A stretch of 64,000 nucleotides of DNA from contig JAZKDB010000004.1 in the NCBI GenBank assembly GCA_040387755.1, positions 62,001-126,000 of the forward strand, written 5' to 3'. A program made the position numbers and the translations under genes. Below the pieces are notes generated by a model, which was not told where the DNA came from, did no database searches, and saw only the letters and a list, made by a program, of their open reading frames with translations. Origin of the DNA: Rurimicrobium sp040387755. GTDB lineage: Bacteria > Bacteroidota > Bacteroidia > Chitinophagales > Chitinophagaceae. This document shows, piece after piece, positions 42,857 through 52,346 of this stretch. The first letter of the stretch is position 1. The number at the start of each line of letters is the position of its first letter.

Positions 42857-43570
42857 ATGAAAAAATTAATCCTTTCTTTGTTGGCCTGCGGTACAATAGC
42901 TGCTGCTAACGCACAAGCTGGTAGCTGGTTACTTTACGGTCAGGCATCAATCAATGCAACTTCTAATGACGAACTAGGTGGTACAACAGGAAGTGCAAAC
43001 ACTATTCATTGGATGGCAACTCCAGGTCTAGGTTATCAATTTGACAACCATTGGACATTGGGTATGTATGCTAATTATTCTAACGGTGGTGCTAAAGCAC
43101 TAGGTGTTGGTATGCCTTGGATGAGAACAAACGATTGGGAAACTGGTGTTTTCGTTCGTTATACAGAAAACCTAAACAAAATTTTCTCTATCTACGGTCA
43201 ATTTAATGGTGGATTTGCTCATGGTAATTCAACTCTTGACGGTAAAGTAATTACTAATTCACGTTACAATGGCTTCAGCTTGAGCTTTGCTCCGGTTATT
43301 GCTGCTAATGTTCATAAAGGTCTTGCTTTGACTTTCGGTATCGGTGGTATCGGATATATGAACCATGCTTATGAAAACAGAAATAACTCAAATGGTGAAT
43401 TTGCGGTTATGTTCGGACAGCAAATGAACTTGGGTATCCAAAAAAACTTTGGTGGTCATAACCGTCGCATTCACCGCGAGCCAGGTACTGATCGTCATAT
43501 GAAAAATTGGAGAGATGATGATGGTGATTCACCACGTAAATCTAAAAAATCTAACGATAACGACGAATAG
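42857..43570 (+). CDS. Small outer-membrane beta-barrel protein
   Basis: A 237-residue protein. Starting at the ATG 42857 gives a clean signal peptide (MKKLILSLLACGTIAAANAQ); the in-frame extension to 42806 is excluded because it contains the promoter. The mature part shows eight to ten amphipathic strands (WLLYGQASIN; GLGYQFDNHWTLGMYANYS; GVFVRYTENLNKIFSIYGQF), as in OmpW/opacity-type barrels. The tail after the last strand is highly charged, with alternating Arg/Asp/Lys runs. It is monocistronic with a strong promoter and terminator, so probably abundant. The function is unknown. Confidence 0.82.
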   Translation: MKKLILSLLACGTIAAANAQAGSWLLYGQASINATSNDELGGTTGSANTIHWMATPGLGYQFDNHWTLGMYANYSNGGAKALGVGMPWMRTNDWETGVFVRYTENLNKIFSIYGQFNGGFAHGNSTLDGKVITNSRYNGFSLSFAPVIAANVHKGLALTFGIGGIGYMNHAYENRNNSNGEFAVMFGQQMNLGIQKNFGGHNRRIHREPGTDRHMKNWRDDDGDSPRKSKKSNDNDE

Positions 43571-43592
43571 TCATTTCATAGTAAAACAGTTT

Positions 43593-43628
43593 AAAACCGA
43601 CCATATTGTTTATGGTCGGTTTTTTTTT
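43593..43628 (+). terminator. Terminator of the small barrel gene
   Basis: A 13-bp perfect stem pairs AAAACCGACCATA (43593-43605) with TATGGTCGGTTTT (43611-43623) around the loop TTGTT, followed by T residues to 43628. Confidence 0.92.
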
Positions 43629-43663
43629 GCACCATCTCTTTAATAGATTCCCTTAAAAGAGAC

Positions 43664-43671
43664 TATTTTTG
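43664..43671 (+). promoter_or_regulatory. Putative -7 promoter element of the polysaccharide locus
   Basis: TATTTTTG lies 16 nt before the flippase ATG and after the terminator of the previous gene. Confidence 0.45.
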
Positions 43672-43687
43672 TTGTTAACAACCATTA

Positions 43688-45091
43688 ATGAATCGAAAGA
43701 AATTATTTAAGGACCTTTCTGCCAATACCATCCAGACAGGTACTACCCAACTTGCCGGCCTGCTGATTTTCTATCTAATGTCCAGATATATACCCAAAGC
43801 AGATTTTGGCGAATATTCCTGGGCAACTGCTGTAGGTTCGACAATCATAGCCATAGGTTCTTTAGGTTTGGATTTTGTTTTGGTAAAACGTATTGCCAGT
43901 GGGCAGGATCCAAGGATGATGGCTGGTATACATTTTTTACATACTTTACTGGTGGGTTTCCTGATAGTAATGGGGCTGCTGTTAATACAAAATTTATGGC
44001 CGGATTTATTGGCCTTTCATCCATTACTATTGCTTGTTATCATACAGCTTATACTGAGCAATATTGCAAACTCAATTAAATTTTCGCTTACCGGTTTAGA
44101 ACAGTTTAAATCTTTAGCAATTATTTCCGGTATTGTAAATCTGGCGAAGCTTTTGGTAGTGTTATCAATGTTCTTATATCAGGTTTTGTCGGTAAGGAAT
44201 ATTATGTACGGGTTTATATGTGCTTCATTTATTGAGTTTATCATAAGCTTATATTTTATAAACAAAAGGCTGGAACGTAATTTATCTCCGATATTATCCA
44301 AAACTACCTATATTGAATTTGTACGAGAATCCTTACCACAACTGGGAGTTGTTTTATTTGACTCTGCTTTAGCAAGAGTAGATTGGATATTATTAGGTAT
44401 TTTCAGCACAGCTACAATAACTGCTGAATATAGTTTTGCTTATAAATTTTTTGAATTATCAAAACTACCTCTACTCATTCTGGCTCCTGTCTTACTCACA
44501 AGATTTACAAAATTATTTATTAGTAAAGAAGAAATATCAAACGAAAAACAAAAATCAATACAACAGTTTTTTAATATTGAAATTTTCATTTCATTTCTTA
44601 TACCCATCTTCATGGTGTGCGCCTGGACAGAATTAATCGATTTAATCACTGAAGGCAAATATGGAGCTGTAAACCAGACAACTTATACTATCCTGGCGAT
44701 TTGTGTACCCTTACATTTCGTCATTAATTTCCTCTGGACAACAGGTTTTGTACAAGGACAGTTAAAGGAAATAATGTACATTACTATCTCCTCTTCTGTT
44801 GTTAACCTTATTCTTAATCTAATTCTAATACCCTATTATGGAAGTATAGGCTCTGCCATTTCTTTTTTAATCAGTTGCTTACTGCAACTGATTCTCTACT
44901 TATTAGTAATTATACAAGAAAACATTAAGGTGGATTTTAAAACGCCTGTTTTGTTGTTTTTATTAGCTGCATCGACAGTATTTATATGCCAAATGACTGT
45001 AAAGAATAATTATCTTTCTGCGTTTGTTGCCAGTTTTATCTATATTACTTTTGCTATCTCCTTTCGCTTGGTAAGTATCAAAAGGAGTTAA
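43688..45091 (+). CDS. Oligosaccharide flippase (Wzx-like, MOP superfamily)
   Basis: A 467-residue protein with about 12-14 membrane helices. It opens LSANTIQTGTTQLAGLLIFY followed by SRYIPKADFGEYSWATAVG, the characteristic first two helices and loop of polysaccharide flippases. It would flip undecaprenyl-diphosphate-linked repeat units to the periplasmic face. It is the first gene of the glycan locus and is followed after 40 bp by a GT-C-like gene. Sugar specificity cannot be inferred. Assignment rests on topology and loop motifs. Confidence 0.88.
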   Translation: MNRKKLFKDLSANTIQTGTTQLAGLLIFYLMSRYIPKADFGEYSWATAVGSTIIAIGSLGLDFVLVKRIASGQDPRMMAGIHFLHTLLVGFLIVMGLLLIQNLWPDLLAFHPLLLLVIIQLILSNIANSIKFSLTGLEQFKSLAIISGIVNLAKLLVVLSMFLYQVLSVRNIMYGFICASFIEFIISLYFINKRLERNLSPILSKTTYIEFVRESLPQLGVVLFDSALARVDWILLGIFSTATITAEYSFAYKFFELSKLPLLILAPVLLTRFTKLFISKEEISNEKQKSIQQFFNIEIFISFLIPIFMVCAWTELIDLITEGKYGAVNQTTYTILAICVPLHFVINFLWTTGFVQGQLKEIMYITISSSVVNLILNLILIPYYGSIGSAISFLISCLLQLILYLLVIIQENIKVDFKTPVLLFLLAASTVFICQMTVKNNYLSAFVASFIYITFAISFRLVSIKRS

Positions 45092-45131
45092 TCGCAATTA
45101 CATTAACATTTATTAACTCCGTTATTAAACA

Positions 45132-46439
45132 ATGTACCAAAAGCCATTATTACAAAAGTGGATAATCAATTTACTAATTCTTTTAGGATGTGCATTTACC
45201 ATCGTTTCTGCCTATCCCGGATTTATGAGTTTTGATTCGCTTGACCAATATACCCAAGCAAAAAACAATGTATATGTAGACTGGCATCCGCCCTTTATGG
45301 CTTGGCTGTGGAATAAATTTATCCATATTAAGGACGGACCGGAAATCATGTTGGTTTTATTCAACCTGTTATATTGGTTCTCTATATGGGTTATTGCCTT
45401 AAAAATCAGAAATTTCGGCTTGTCATTGCTTTTCATAGCGTTAGCCTTATCCCCTTCATTGATAAATTTTATTGGCGTAATATGGAAAGATACATTTTTG
45501 TTTAGTCTATTATTTCTTCAATGCGCTATACTATTCGCTATCAAAGACATTAAAATTCAGGCCTATAAAAGACATCTCATACTGGCTTCCATTATAATAA
45601 TAAATTTTGTTGCAATTTTACCCAGGCATAATGCCATAACAGCCTTAGTTCCATTATTAATTTTGTCGTTTGTTGTACTATATGGAAAGAAAAGAATGTT
45701 TATTACTATAATCGCAGGTTTTTTAGTTGCAATAGCATTGTTCTTTGCAGGTCAAAAAGTAAATAATACGCTTTGCAACAACAAGCATTTACATCCAGAA
45801 CAGCAGCTTATGATCTTTGATTTGATGGGTATTTCACAGGCCACAAATCAAAACCTGATGCCCGAATATTTAAAGAATAAATTACCTCTAGACAGCATTA
45901 TCCGTTACTATTTCTATAGCAGCGGAGGGATGTATGTTATTTTTTCGATGCACTGCAATACATCAGACCCTGCAAAATTAAAATTGCTTAGAGAGGCCTG
46001 GATATCAGCTATTAAAGAAAATCCGAAAGCACTATTAAAACACAAATATCTGGTTTTTGAATATTTACAAAGCCATTCCAGTTTAGTGACTTACAATGCA
46101 ATTGACCCCAATGTATATGGTATTGTTTTAAAACCAAACCCAATACGGAATCTTTTTATCTCTTACACTGAGGGGGAATTTGCAAAGGCATTTTATAAGG
46201 CCAAATATTACACCTGGATTTGCCTGATCACAATGATTATGTCTTTAGTGCTTATTAGAAAAAATTCATCATTTATTTATCCGTTTTTCATTTCACTTTC
46301 AGGGCTTTTATATTCACTAACCTATTTTTTACTAAGCCCCACAAGTGATTTAAGGTATAATTATTGGACTATAGGTGCAGCGTTGATTAGCTCCATATTT
46401 TTTATAAATTCCTTTTTTGATAAACAACAGAAAAATTAA
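45132..46439 (+). CDS. GT-C-like membrane glycosyltransferase (DUF6020-like)
   Basis: A 435-residue membrane protein with about ten helices. The first periplasmic loop reads YPGFMSFDSLDQYTQA and then WHPPFMAWLW. A conserved Asp-Gln and His-Pro-Pro pair placed like this recalls the DUF6020 group of GT-C-type proteins. The second long loop (about residues 215-310) holds an LMIFDLMGIS motif. It probably adds or modifies a sugar or other group on the periplasmic face. It sits between the flippase and a GT4 gene, ending one base before the latter's ATG. The acceptor and donor are unknown. Confidence 0.68.
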   Translation: MYQKPLLQKWIINLLILLGCAFTIVSAYPGFMSFDSLDQYTQAKNNVYVDWHPPFMAWLWNKFIHIKDGPEIMLVLFNLLYWFSIWVIALKIRNFGLSLLFIALALSPSLINFIGVIWKDTFLFSLLFLQCAILFAIKDIKIQAYKRHLILASIIIINFVAILPRHNAITALVPLLILSFVVLYGKKRMFITIIAGFLVAIALFFAGQKVNNTLCNNKHLHPEQQLMIFDLMGISQATNQNLMPEYLKNKLPLDSIIRYYFYSSGGMYVIFSMHCNTSDPAKLKLLREAWISAIKENPKALLKHKYLVFEYLQSHSSLVTYNAIDPNVYGIVLKPNPIRNLFISYTEGEFAKAFYKAKYYTWICLITMIMSLVLIRKNSSFIYPFFISLSGLLYSLTYFLLSPTSDLRYNYWTIGAALISSIFFINSFFDKQQKN

Positions 46440-46440
46440 A

Positions 46441-47661
46441 ATGAATATTGCTTTTATATGTGATGAGTACCCTCCGGGTAAAAATGGAGGAATTGGAAGT
46501 GTTGTTCAAAACCTGGCAAGAGAATTGGTATCACAAGGGAATAATGTTTATGTGGTAGGGCTTTATACCAATGAATATGGCTGTGCAGATTATGAAGAAG
46601 ATTTGGGAGTAAAAGTATGGCGATTACGTTATGATTATTATTTTCCCGGAAATCGTTTGATGAAAAGAGCAATGAGGAATTTGCCAAAATTTCTAAATTC
46701 ATCATTAAAAACCCACAAAGCGTACGAATCTTTTATATTCTTTCTGACAAAACTTATAGCACAAGAGAGAATTGAAATAGTAGAAATGCCGGATTGGAAT
46801 ACTTTCATTTATGAAATAGGTATTCATAAACCTATACCTCAGTTAGGAATCCCCTTAGTGGTCAAATTTCATTGTTCCAGGTCTTATTTAAGTAAAGAGT
46901 TGGGTCAACCTATCCGAAAAAAATGGTATGATATAGATAAGGCTATTTTTTACAGAGGCGATGCTCTGGCTGCTGTAAGTCAATACACAGGACAACAAAC
47001 CAATAAATTATTTAACGAAAACAAAAATATTAAGGTCTTATATAATGGTATTGAAATACCTACGGCAGTACACTCTTTTCAGGAAAGAGATGCTGGTTTA
47101 GTATTTTACTCTGGCACCTTAGTAAAAAACAAAGGTGTCTTTTCATTAATGAAGGCTTGGAATATTGTTGCTCAAAAATTTCCGGGAGCTCAACTGATTA
47201 TGTTTGGAAAAGGAGATACGCAACCCTTAATTAAACTTCTTGATAAGCGTGCTTCAAATACAGTTATATTTAAAGGACATCAGCCTAAAGCAAAACTGTT
47301 AGAGGTATTAAATATTGCTACTCTGGCCGTTTTTCCGTCTTATAGCGAAACCTTTGGAATGGGTGCTGTTGAAGCTATGAGTTGTGCCTGCCCAACTATT
47401 TTCACCAAAAGGTCTTCCGGTCCTGAAATTATTACGCATAACCAAAGTGGATTATTGGTAGACCCTGATAATATTGATGAAATTGCGGATAACATTCTTC
47501 TTTTACTCCGGGATGAAGCAAAGAGAAAACAAATTGGACAACAAGGTAAAATGGAAGTAGAAAAAAAGTATGCGCTATCTACTATAGCCAGCCAACATAT
47601 TGACTGGTATAATGAAGTGATAGAACAATTTAACTCCCGGAATCAAAGAAACGATAGTTGA
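46441..47661 (+). CDS. Glycosyltransferase family 4
   Basis: A 406-residue GT-B-fold transferase working at the cytoplasmic face on lipid-linked glycan. The N-terminal domain has the donor-side GKNGGIGSVVQNLARELV loop. The C-terminal domain has VFYSGTLVKNKGVFSLMKAW and the E-x7-E motif in SYSETFGMGAVEAMSC, followed by GPEIITHNQSGLLVDP. The ATG at 46441 follows the previous stop by one base; a TTG at 46417 inside that gene is unlikely. The 3' end overlaps the convergent GT2 gene by 32 bp. The sugar is not predictable. Confidence 0.9.
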   Translation: MNIAFICDEYPPGKNGGIGSVVQNLARELVSQGNNVYVVGLYTNEYGCADYEEDLGVKVWRLRYDYYFPGNRLMKRAMRNLPKFLNSSLKTHKAYESFIFFLTKLIAQERIEIVEMPDWNTFIYEIGIHKPIPQLGIPLVVKFHCSRSYLSKELGQPIRKKWYDIDKAIFYRGDALAAVSQYTGQQTNKLFNENKNIKVLYNGIEIPTAVHSFQERDAGLVFYSGTLVKNKGVFSLMKAWNIVAQKFPGAQLIMFGKGDTQPLIKLLDKRASNTVIFKGHQPKAKLLEVLNIATLAVFPSYSETFGMGAVEAMSCACPTIFTKRSSGPEIITHNQSGLLVDPDNIDEIADNILLLLRDEAKRKQIGQQGKMEVEKKYALSTIASQHIDWYNEVIEQFNSRNQRNDS

Positions 47662-48493
47662 TAAAACCTACACAGCGACCACTCAATGATTTCCATCTCC
47701 GGGCAACATTTTCTTTATCCAATAGGAGTAAATACCGCAAAATCATTAGAAACTGAAAAGTAAATACTTTAAAAAATAAAATCATCATATTTAAAGACAT
47801 ATGCTTTCTGCACATTGCACCAAAGCCGATTCCGTAGTCAAATAATTTTTGCCTGCTCATGTTTTCGGCACTATAAGGAGGATGATTACAATCTATCAGA
47901 GGAGAATAGATTACTCGCTTATTATTGCTTAAAAATGTCAAAATAAAATCCCCATCTTCATTGGAAGGATAAGTAGCGCCAATTCCAAAATTTTCGTCAA
48001 ACACTATTTCATTTTTTTTAAAAAAAATAGTGATAGAAGAAACCAGGTGATAGAAGTTGGTTTTATTTACTATTATTGATTTATCTGGTGTTTTTTTGAA
48101 AATATACTTTCCGCTTTCTCTGTCAAATACCTTTCCAATAATCATATCTGGCATTTGCCAAAATTCAAGCTGATTAAACACGGCTTGTAAGGTATCAGGA
48201 TAGTAGGTGCAATCGTCATCTGGCACACAAAGATATTCACCTTTACTGGCATGAATACCAACATTCCTATTATATGACAGACCCTTTTGTGGTGACTTTA
48301 TATGATTAATACTTATCTTCTGACTATACGCCGAAACAATAGGCAGAATCAAATCCGAATTATTCTGATCGACAATAATTACTTCGAATAGTGAAGTTGG
48401 GAAAGTCTGATTGACTAATGATTCCAGAAGAATTTCTAACTCACGGCCCCGGTTTAATGTTGCTACAATGAGCGAAAATTTATACTCGCTCAT
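47630..48493 (-). CDS. Glycosyltransferase family 2
   Basis: A 287-residue GT-A-fold transferase. It begins FSLIVATLNRGRELEILLES, the usual nucleotide-sugar-binding first strand, and has the metal-binding CVPDDDCTYYP motif with three aspartates. A later acidic motif NEDGDFIL lies near residue 180. It forms a leftward subgroup with the polymerase-like gene upstream, which it overlaps by 14 bp, and converges on the GT4 gene with a 32-bp overlap. Sugar specificity is unknown. Confidence 0.9.
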   Translation of the reverse strand: MSEYKFSLIVATLNRGRELEILLESLVNQTFPTSLFEVIIVDQNNSDLILPIVSAYSQKISINHIKSPQKGLSYNRNVGIHASKGEYLCVPDDDCTYYPDTLQAVFNQLEFWQMPDMIIGKVFDRESGKYIFKKTPDKSIIVNKTNFYHLVSSITIFFKKNEIVFDENFGIGATYPSNEDGDFILTFLSNNKRVIYSPLIDCNHPPYSAENMSRQKLFDYGIGFGAMCRKHMSLNMMILFFKVFTFQFLMILRYLLLLDKENVARRWKSLSGRCVGFINYRFFDSGS

Positions 48494-49979
48494 TCAGTAA
48501 TTTCTCTTTAATATTTAAAAACATAATTGTCTCAAAAAATAACAATAAATTCAATGCTTCAAAAAAATAATTTAGGTTCAATGCAAATAATAAGACAATT
48601 ATAATCGGAATACTATGGGTTCTTCTATCAACCCTTTTTAAGAAGTAAGCAATATATCCAAAACAAAATAGAAAAAAACCTATAAGCCCGTATTCGCCCA
48701 ACAATTGATTGTAAGAACTAAATGGTTTGTTTGATTCACTGTGAAAAATCACATGAGTTGTCTTCATGTAAGCATAGATTGATTTATGGTTCTTTTCAAA
48801 CATCGGGCTTTGGTAAGATGGGAATATGCGATGCATAGCCGAGTTATCAACGACTCCAGAAAAGTTAAAAGCAATATTTGAAGAAAATCTCCCCAAACCA
48901 GCACCAAAAAGCAAGTATTGGGGACTACTTTTCAAGAAATCCTTAGTTTGCATATAAGATGTCTTCTTTCCTGGCATTGAAAAAAAGTCATATAAAATCA
49001 TTCCTTTTCGTTTTTCCAGCCTGTCAACAGTTTCCTGTTCGCTTTTACTAAGTCGTCCTTTGCCATTTTTGCCATTTTTATACACCAGAATTGTATTATT
49101 TTCAACCTCTTGCTGATAAGCCTCATCTACTACTGGTTTTCTCGTAATTATGCTCTCTAATTTGGCAAAAGTATGATGAGCATTGTATGGAGTAATTATA
49201 CCATAAAAAGCAATTAAAATCAGGAAAATAATGAAAGATGCTTTAAATACATATAACCTTTCTTTACTTACTAAAAAATAAACCCCTAAAGACAGCAATA
49301 ACACCATTGATCCAAAATTGCTCCCACAAAGCAAAAAAGGAATCAAACTAAAAAGCATGAAAAGGGTTTCTCTTTTGTGAACATAATACAATACCAATAT
49401 CAAGCTGATAAAGACATTGGTCAAATGAACACCACCAAGAAGACCTGTGATTAAATCGCCGGAAGAAACGCCATAAGGGTGATGATGACCTGTATTGTAA
49501 GGGTTTATTACTCCCTCAATGAAACAAATTTGTAAGAATTGTGCAATAGACACTGCAAAATTGAGCAATGTGAAAAACTTAACTGATCTTCCAATCTGCA
49601 TTACTGGCTTAGTTTCTATCCGGATATAAAGAAGCTTACAAAGGAATAAAGAACTGAGCCAATATACCATACCAATAATAAACTGAGCTATATGACCATT
49701 AGAATAATTGGAATCCAGAAAGAAAAATTTAAACAACTCAATGGTTGGTAGTAAAGTATAAAACAGTGGTATTTTCTTAAAACTTACATTAAACAAACTT
49801 TTATAATGAAGTAAGAATAAGATGAGAATCCCGGCAAATTTTATCAGAAAACTGTGTTGAGCAACTAAGCATAATAAAATTATTGTGGTGAGGTCAATTT
49901 GATACTTCTCTGATAAGTTGTTTAAAAAGGCTCGTATGTCGGAATTGAACTTTTGTAACATAAAAAAAATTGGAGTCAT
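48480..49979 (-). CDS. Wzy/O-antigen-polymerase-like membrane protein
   Basis: A 499-residue membrane protein with about ten to twelve helices and a large periplasmic loop between about residues 265 and 400, the architecture of O-antigen polymerases. The loop contains NGKNGKGRLSKSEQETVDRLEKR (positions 49017-49085) and an LFGAGLGRFS stretch resembling the GxGxG...H region of Wzy_C proteins. SYNQLLGEYGLIGFFLF before the last helices fits the conserved Q...G pattern. The ATG at 49979 is preferred over a TTG five codons upstream; another Met follows six codons later. It is translationally coupled to the GT2 gene by a 14-bp overlap. Confidence 0.75.
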   Translation of the reverse strand: MTPIFFMLQKFNSDIRAFLNNLSEKYQIDLTTIILLCLVAQHSFLIKFAGILILFLLHYKSLFNVSFKKIPLFYTLLPTIELFKFFFLDSNYSNGHIAQFIIGMVYWLSSLFLCKLLYIRIETKPVMQIGRSVKFFTLLNFAVSIAQFLQICFIEGVINPYNTGHHHPYGVSSGDLITGLLGGVHLTNVFISLILVLYYVHKRETLFMLFSLIPFLLCGSNFGSMVLLLSLGVYFLVSKERLYVFKASFIIFLILIAFYGIITPYNAHHTFAKLESIITRKPVVDEAYQQEVENNTILVYKNGKNGKGRLSKSEQETVDRLEKRKGMILYDFFSMPGKKTSYMQTKDFLKSSPQYLLFGAGLGRFSSNIAFNFSGVVDNSAMHRIFPSYQSPMFEKNHKSIYAYMKTTHVIFHSESNKPFSSYNQLLGEYGLIGFFLFCFGYIAYFLKRVDRRTHSIPIIIVLLFALNLNYFFEALNLLLFFETIMFLNIKEKLLNERV

Positions 49980-50253
49980 TGAAATAGGACTCAAAGTTAT
50001 TTAAATAATTCAAGTGAGATTTAATATCAACATCAAACTTTCAAAATTTCCTTCACATTACTATGAAACAAATTACTTGTCACACTCAAAAACACTATTT
50101 CATATTATTATAAAAAATTATAGGAAATTCGCTTAAATGTAATCTATTTATTATCAATAAACTAAAAATTAGATATATTTTACTGTTATGTAGGTTGTTT
50201 TACACTTTTGAATTCTTAAAGGTTAGTGTTTGTAAAAAATAAATTTAAATGTA
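49980..50253. other. AT-rich intergenic region inside the polysaccharide locus
   Basis: This 274-bp region between two leftward genes is visibly very AT-rich and holds no recognisable hairpin terminator or coding frame. Confidence 0.5.
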
Positions 50254-52218
50254 TTATTTGTTATGTTCGAAAATAACTATATTTTCTATAAAGGCATTCC
50301 TGTCTTCTTCATTTACTATTGTGTCATTGTCCATTGAAATTGATAATTGACCATTAATTAAAGTGTCTGTCTCAAAAAACAAGGTATACCTATCTACTAC
50401 TTTTTTAAGATTAAGCTGGCCAATTAATTTCTGGTTGATGCTAACATTCAGATGAGGGAAAACTTCCATTGCAGCATCTCCTCTTGCAGTTAAAAGCAAT
50501 ACATACTTTCCTTTATCCAAAGTAATCGGATAAGAAAGAATGTTGTTATTCCATAAGGGAATAAAAAAGTTAGACCCTTGCACGGAAGGTTGCATATCCT
50601 TAAATGACTGGTAATCCATACTTTGCACTAACTTACCCTGACCTTTAACCAAATTGGGTTTTATTTCTGTAACACCAAAGATTGAATGATTAAATTGCCT
50701 TACCACAAGCCCCTTTCTCTTTAAGTCATCTAATGTTTCTCCAAATCCATCGCAGTTGTCGCCAATCGAATAAAATAGAAGATAATTTTGAGTCAGGGGA
50801 ACTACTAACTTGTGGTTATTGAACTCATTCGGCTTTAACTCCCAATCAATTGGCTTGAAATTTTTGTTTTTTACTCTGCCTGTTTCAGAATAATAGTAGT
50901 ACAAGGTAAAGGGAGTCACCACTAATATTGGCGTGTTGGGATAATAAGTATCAATATAATCCAAAACTGGCTTTATTGCTCTCTCTTTACTGGTCGTGGA
51001 GTATTTTTTAATTGAATTTATGCTCGTTGCAAAAACAAAAAAACAAATAAAAGGAATGGCAAATAACCAATGACTCCTTTTAACAATCTGCTCAATGATT
51101 ACATAAAGTCCATAAGAAAAAATCAAAATCATTGGAGGCAACAGGTATAAAATAAACCTTTGATAAAACGGATACAATTGAAGCATGGATAGCACCAAAT
51201 GCACAAAAATGGGGAAGAGGGTAAATAAGAGTATATTATATCGTTTATGTGTAAGCAAACTGACAAAAGCAGCAAAAAACAACAAAAGAAGGAAGTAGTT
51301 GAAATAATAATCCTTGTTGAAAAGCAGCAGGTTCGAAAAAAGTGTATCCTCTGCACGATTGCTGATAAAAGAACGGAATTCTACACTAAAAATATTCTGG
51401 GGGCAAAAAGCCCAACTCCAGATATTTTTCATTCCCTCAGCATATGGGTGCTTATAAATAAATATAAAGTAATTAACGATGAATACTGCTCCCCATACAG
51501 CCCATACATAAACATTACTTTTAAAACATACTTTGCCCGAAGATGTAACAGGTTTTTTTTGCAGAAAATACCACTCCCTTATCATAAATACGCTTGCGCA
51601 CAGAAGTATAATTATCGTGCTAATTGAAAATAAAAGAAGTAACCCTCCAGTCAATGCTAAAAGTAAATTTCTTCGTTTGGCAACAAAACCCCAATCGGAA
51701 AACAGCAAAAAACCAATCAAAATAAAAGAAGAAACATCAATGGTGTAGGGCTTAAGTTCTGTAGCAAAATATAGAAAAGATACGTTGAGGGCAAACAACA
51801 AAAAAGCCAGAAGAGCAACGACTTTGTTTTTGGTTAAATCCCTAACAAAAAAATAAAAAAACGGAAAGGAAATAATAGAAATTACAAAAGGGATAAGCCT
51901 CAGAGCAAATTCACTAAAACCAAATATTCTTGTGATAGTTTCTACAGACCAAAGAAAGAAAATAGGTGCTGACTGAAAATTTTCGAGTGGGTGGGTTAAT
52001 CCGATATAACCATAATGTATAAAATTAAGTGCCAAATGAGCTTCGTCAGCTCCTAAATCTCGGTTAGTTAAATAAAAATAAAATCTTAAAGAGAGCCCCG
52101 CAATTAATATACACAAATACAATATATCTATAGCGCTGTCAGACAAAGAAAAGTATTCTCTTTCTTTAGGTTTCTGGAGCTTTTTTGACATGTACAATAA
52201 TTTTTGTAAAAGTAACAT
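50254..52218 (-). CDS. GT39/PMT-type membrane glycosyltransferase
   Basis: A 654-residue GT-C protein. The first periplasmic loop has the catalytic-type acidic motif DLGADEAHLALNFIHYG, and further helices run to about residue 400 with a RFILYLLPPMILIFSYG segment typical of PMT_2/ArnT-like proteins. The C-terminal 230 residues are soluble and beta-rich, possibly a carbohydrate- or lipid-contacting module. It uses a polyprenyl-phosphate sugar as donor by family precedent. An ATG nine codons in is a possible alternative start. It is the first gene of the leftward group, divergent from the next polymerase/ligase-like gene. The acceptor is unknown. Confidence 0.8.
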   Translation of the reverse strand: MLLLQKLLYMSKKLQKPKEREYFSLSDSAIDILYLCILIAGLSLRFYFYLTNRDLGADEAHLALNFIHYGYIGLTHPLENFQSAPIFFLWSVETITRIFGFSEFALRLIPFVISIISFPFFYFFVRDLTKNKVVALLAFLLFALNVSFLYFATELKPYTIDVSSFILIGFLLFSDWGFVAKRRNLLLALTGGLLLLFSISTIIILLCASVFMIREWYFLQKKPVTSSGKVCFKSNVYVWAVWGAVFIVNYFIFIYKHPYAEGMKNIWSWAFCPQNIFSVEFRSFISNRAEDTLFSNLLLFNKDYYFNYFLLLLFFAAFVSLLTHKRYNILLFTLFPIFVHLVLSMLQLYPFYQRFILYLLPPMILIFSYGLYVIIEQIVKRSHWLFAIPFICFFVFATSINSIKKYSTTSKERAIKPVLDYIDTYYPNTPILVVTPFTLYYYYSETGRVKNKNFKPIDWELKPNEFNNHKLVVPLTQNYLLFYSIGDNCDGFGETLDDLKRKGLVVRQFNHSIFGVTEIKPNLVKGQGKLVQSMDYQSFKDMQPSVQGSNFFIPLWNNNILSYPITLDKGKYVLLLTARGDAAMEVFPHLNVSINQKLIGQLNLKKVVDRYTLFFETDTLINGQLSISMDNDTIVNEEDRNAFIENIVIFEHNK

Positions 52219-52346
52219 TTTATGTCAAAAATTCTGTGAGCCTGTAGTATGACTATATATCACATACAAACAACAGTAAACATTACTGAACTCTCTCCAA
52301 AAAATAGAAAATACTGCTCTTTATTTATTATTTTTGTCATTCTTTA

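Noticed and set aside
49980..50253. AT-rich interval considered as a replication origin
   Set aside because: No cluster of DnaA boxes was seen and neither dnaA nor other origin-linked genes are near; low GC fits the surrounding glycan locus.
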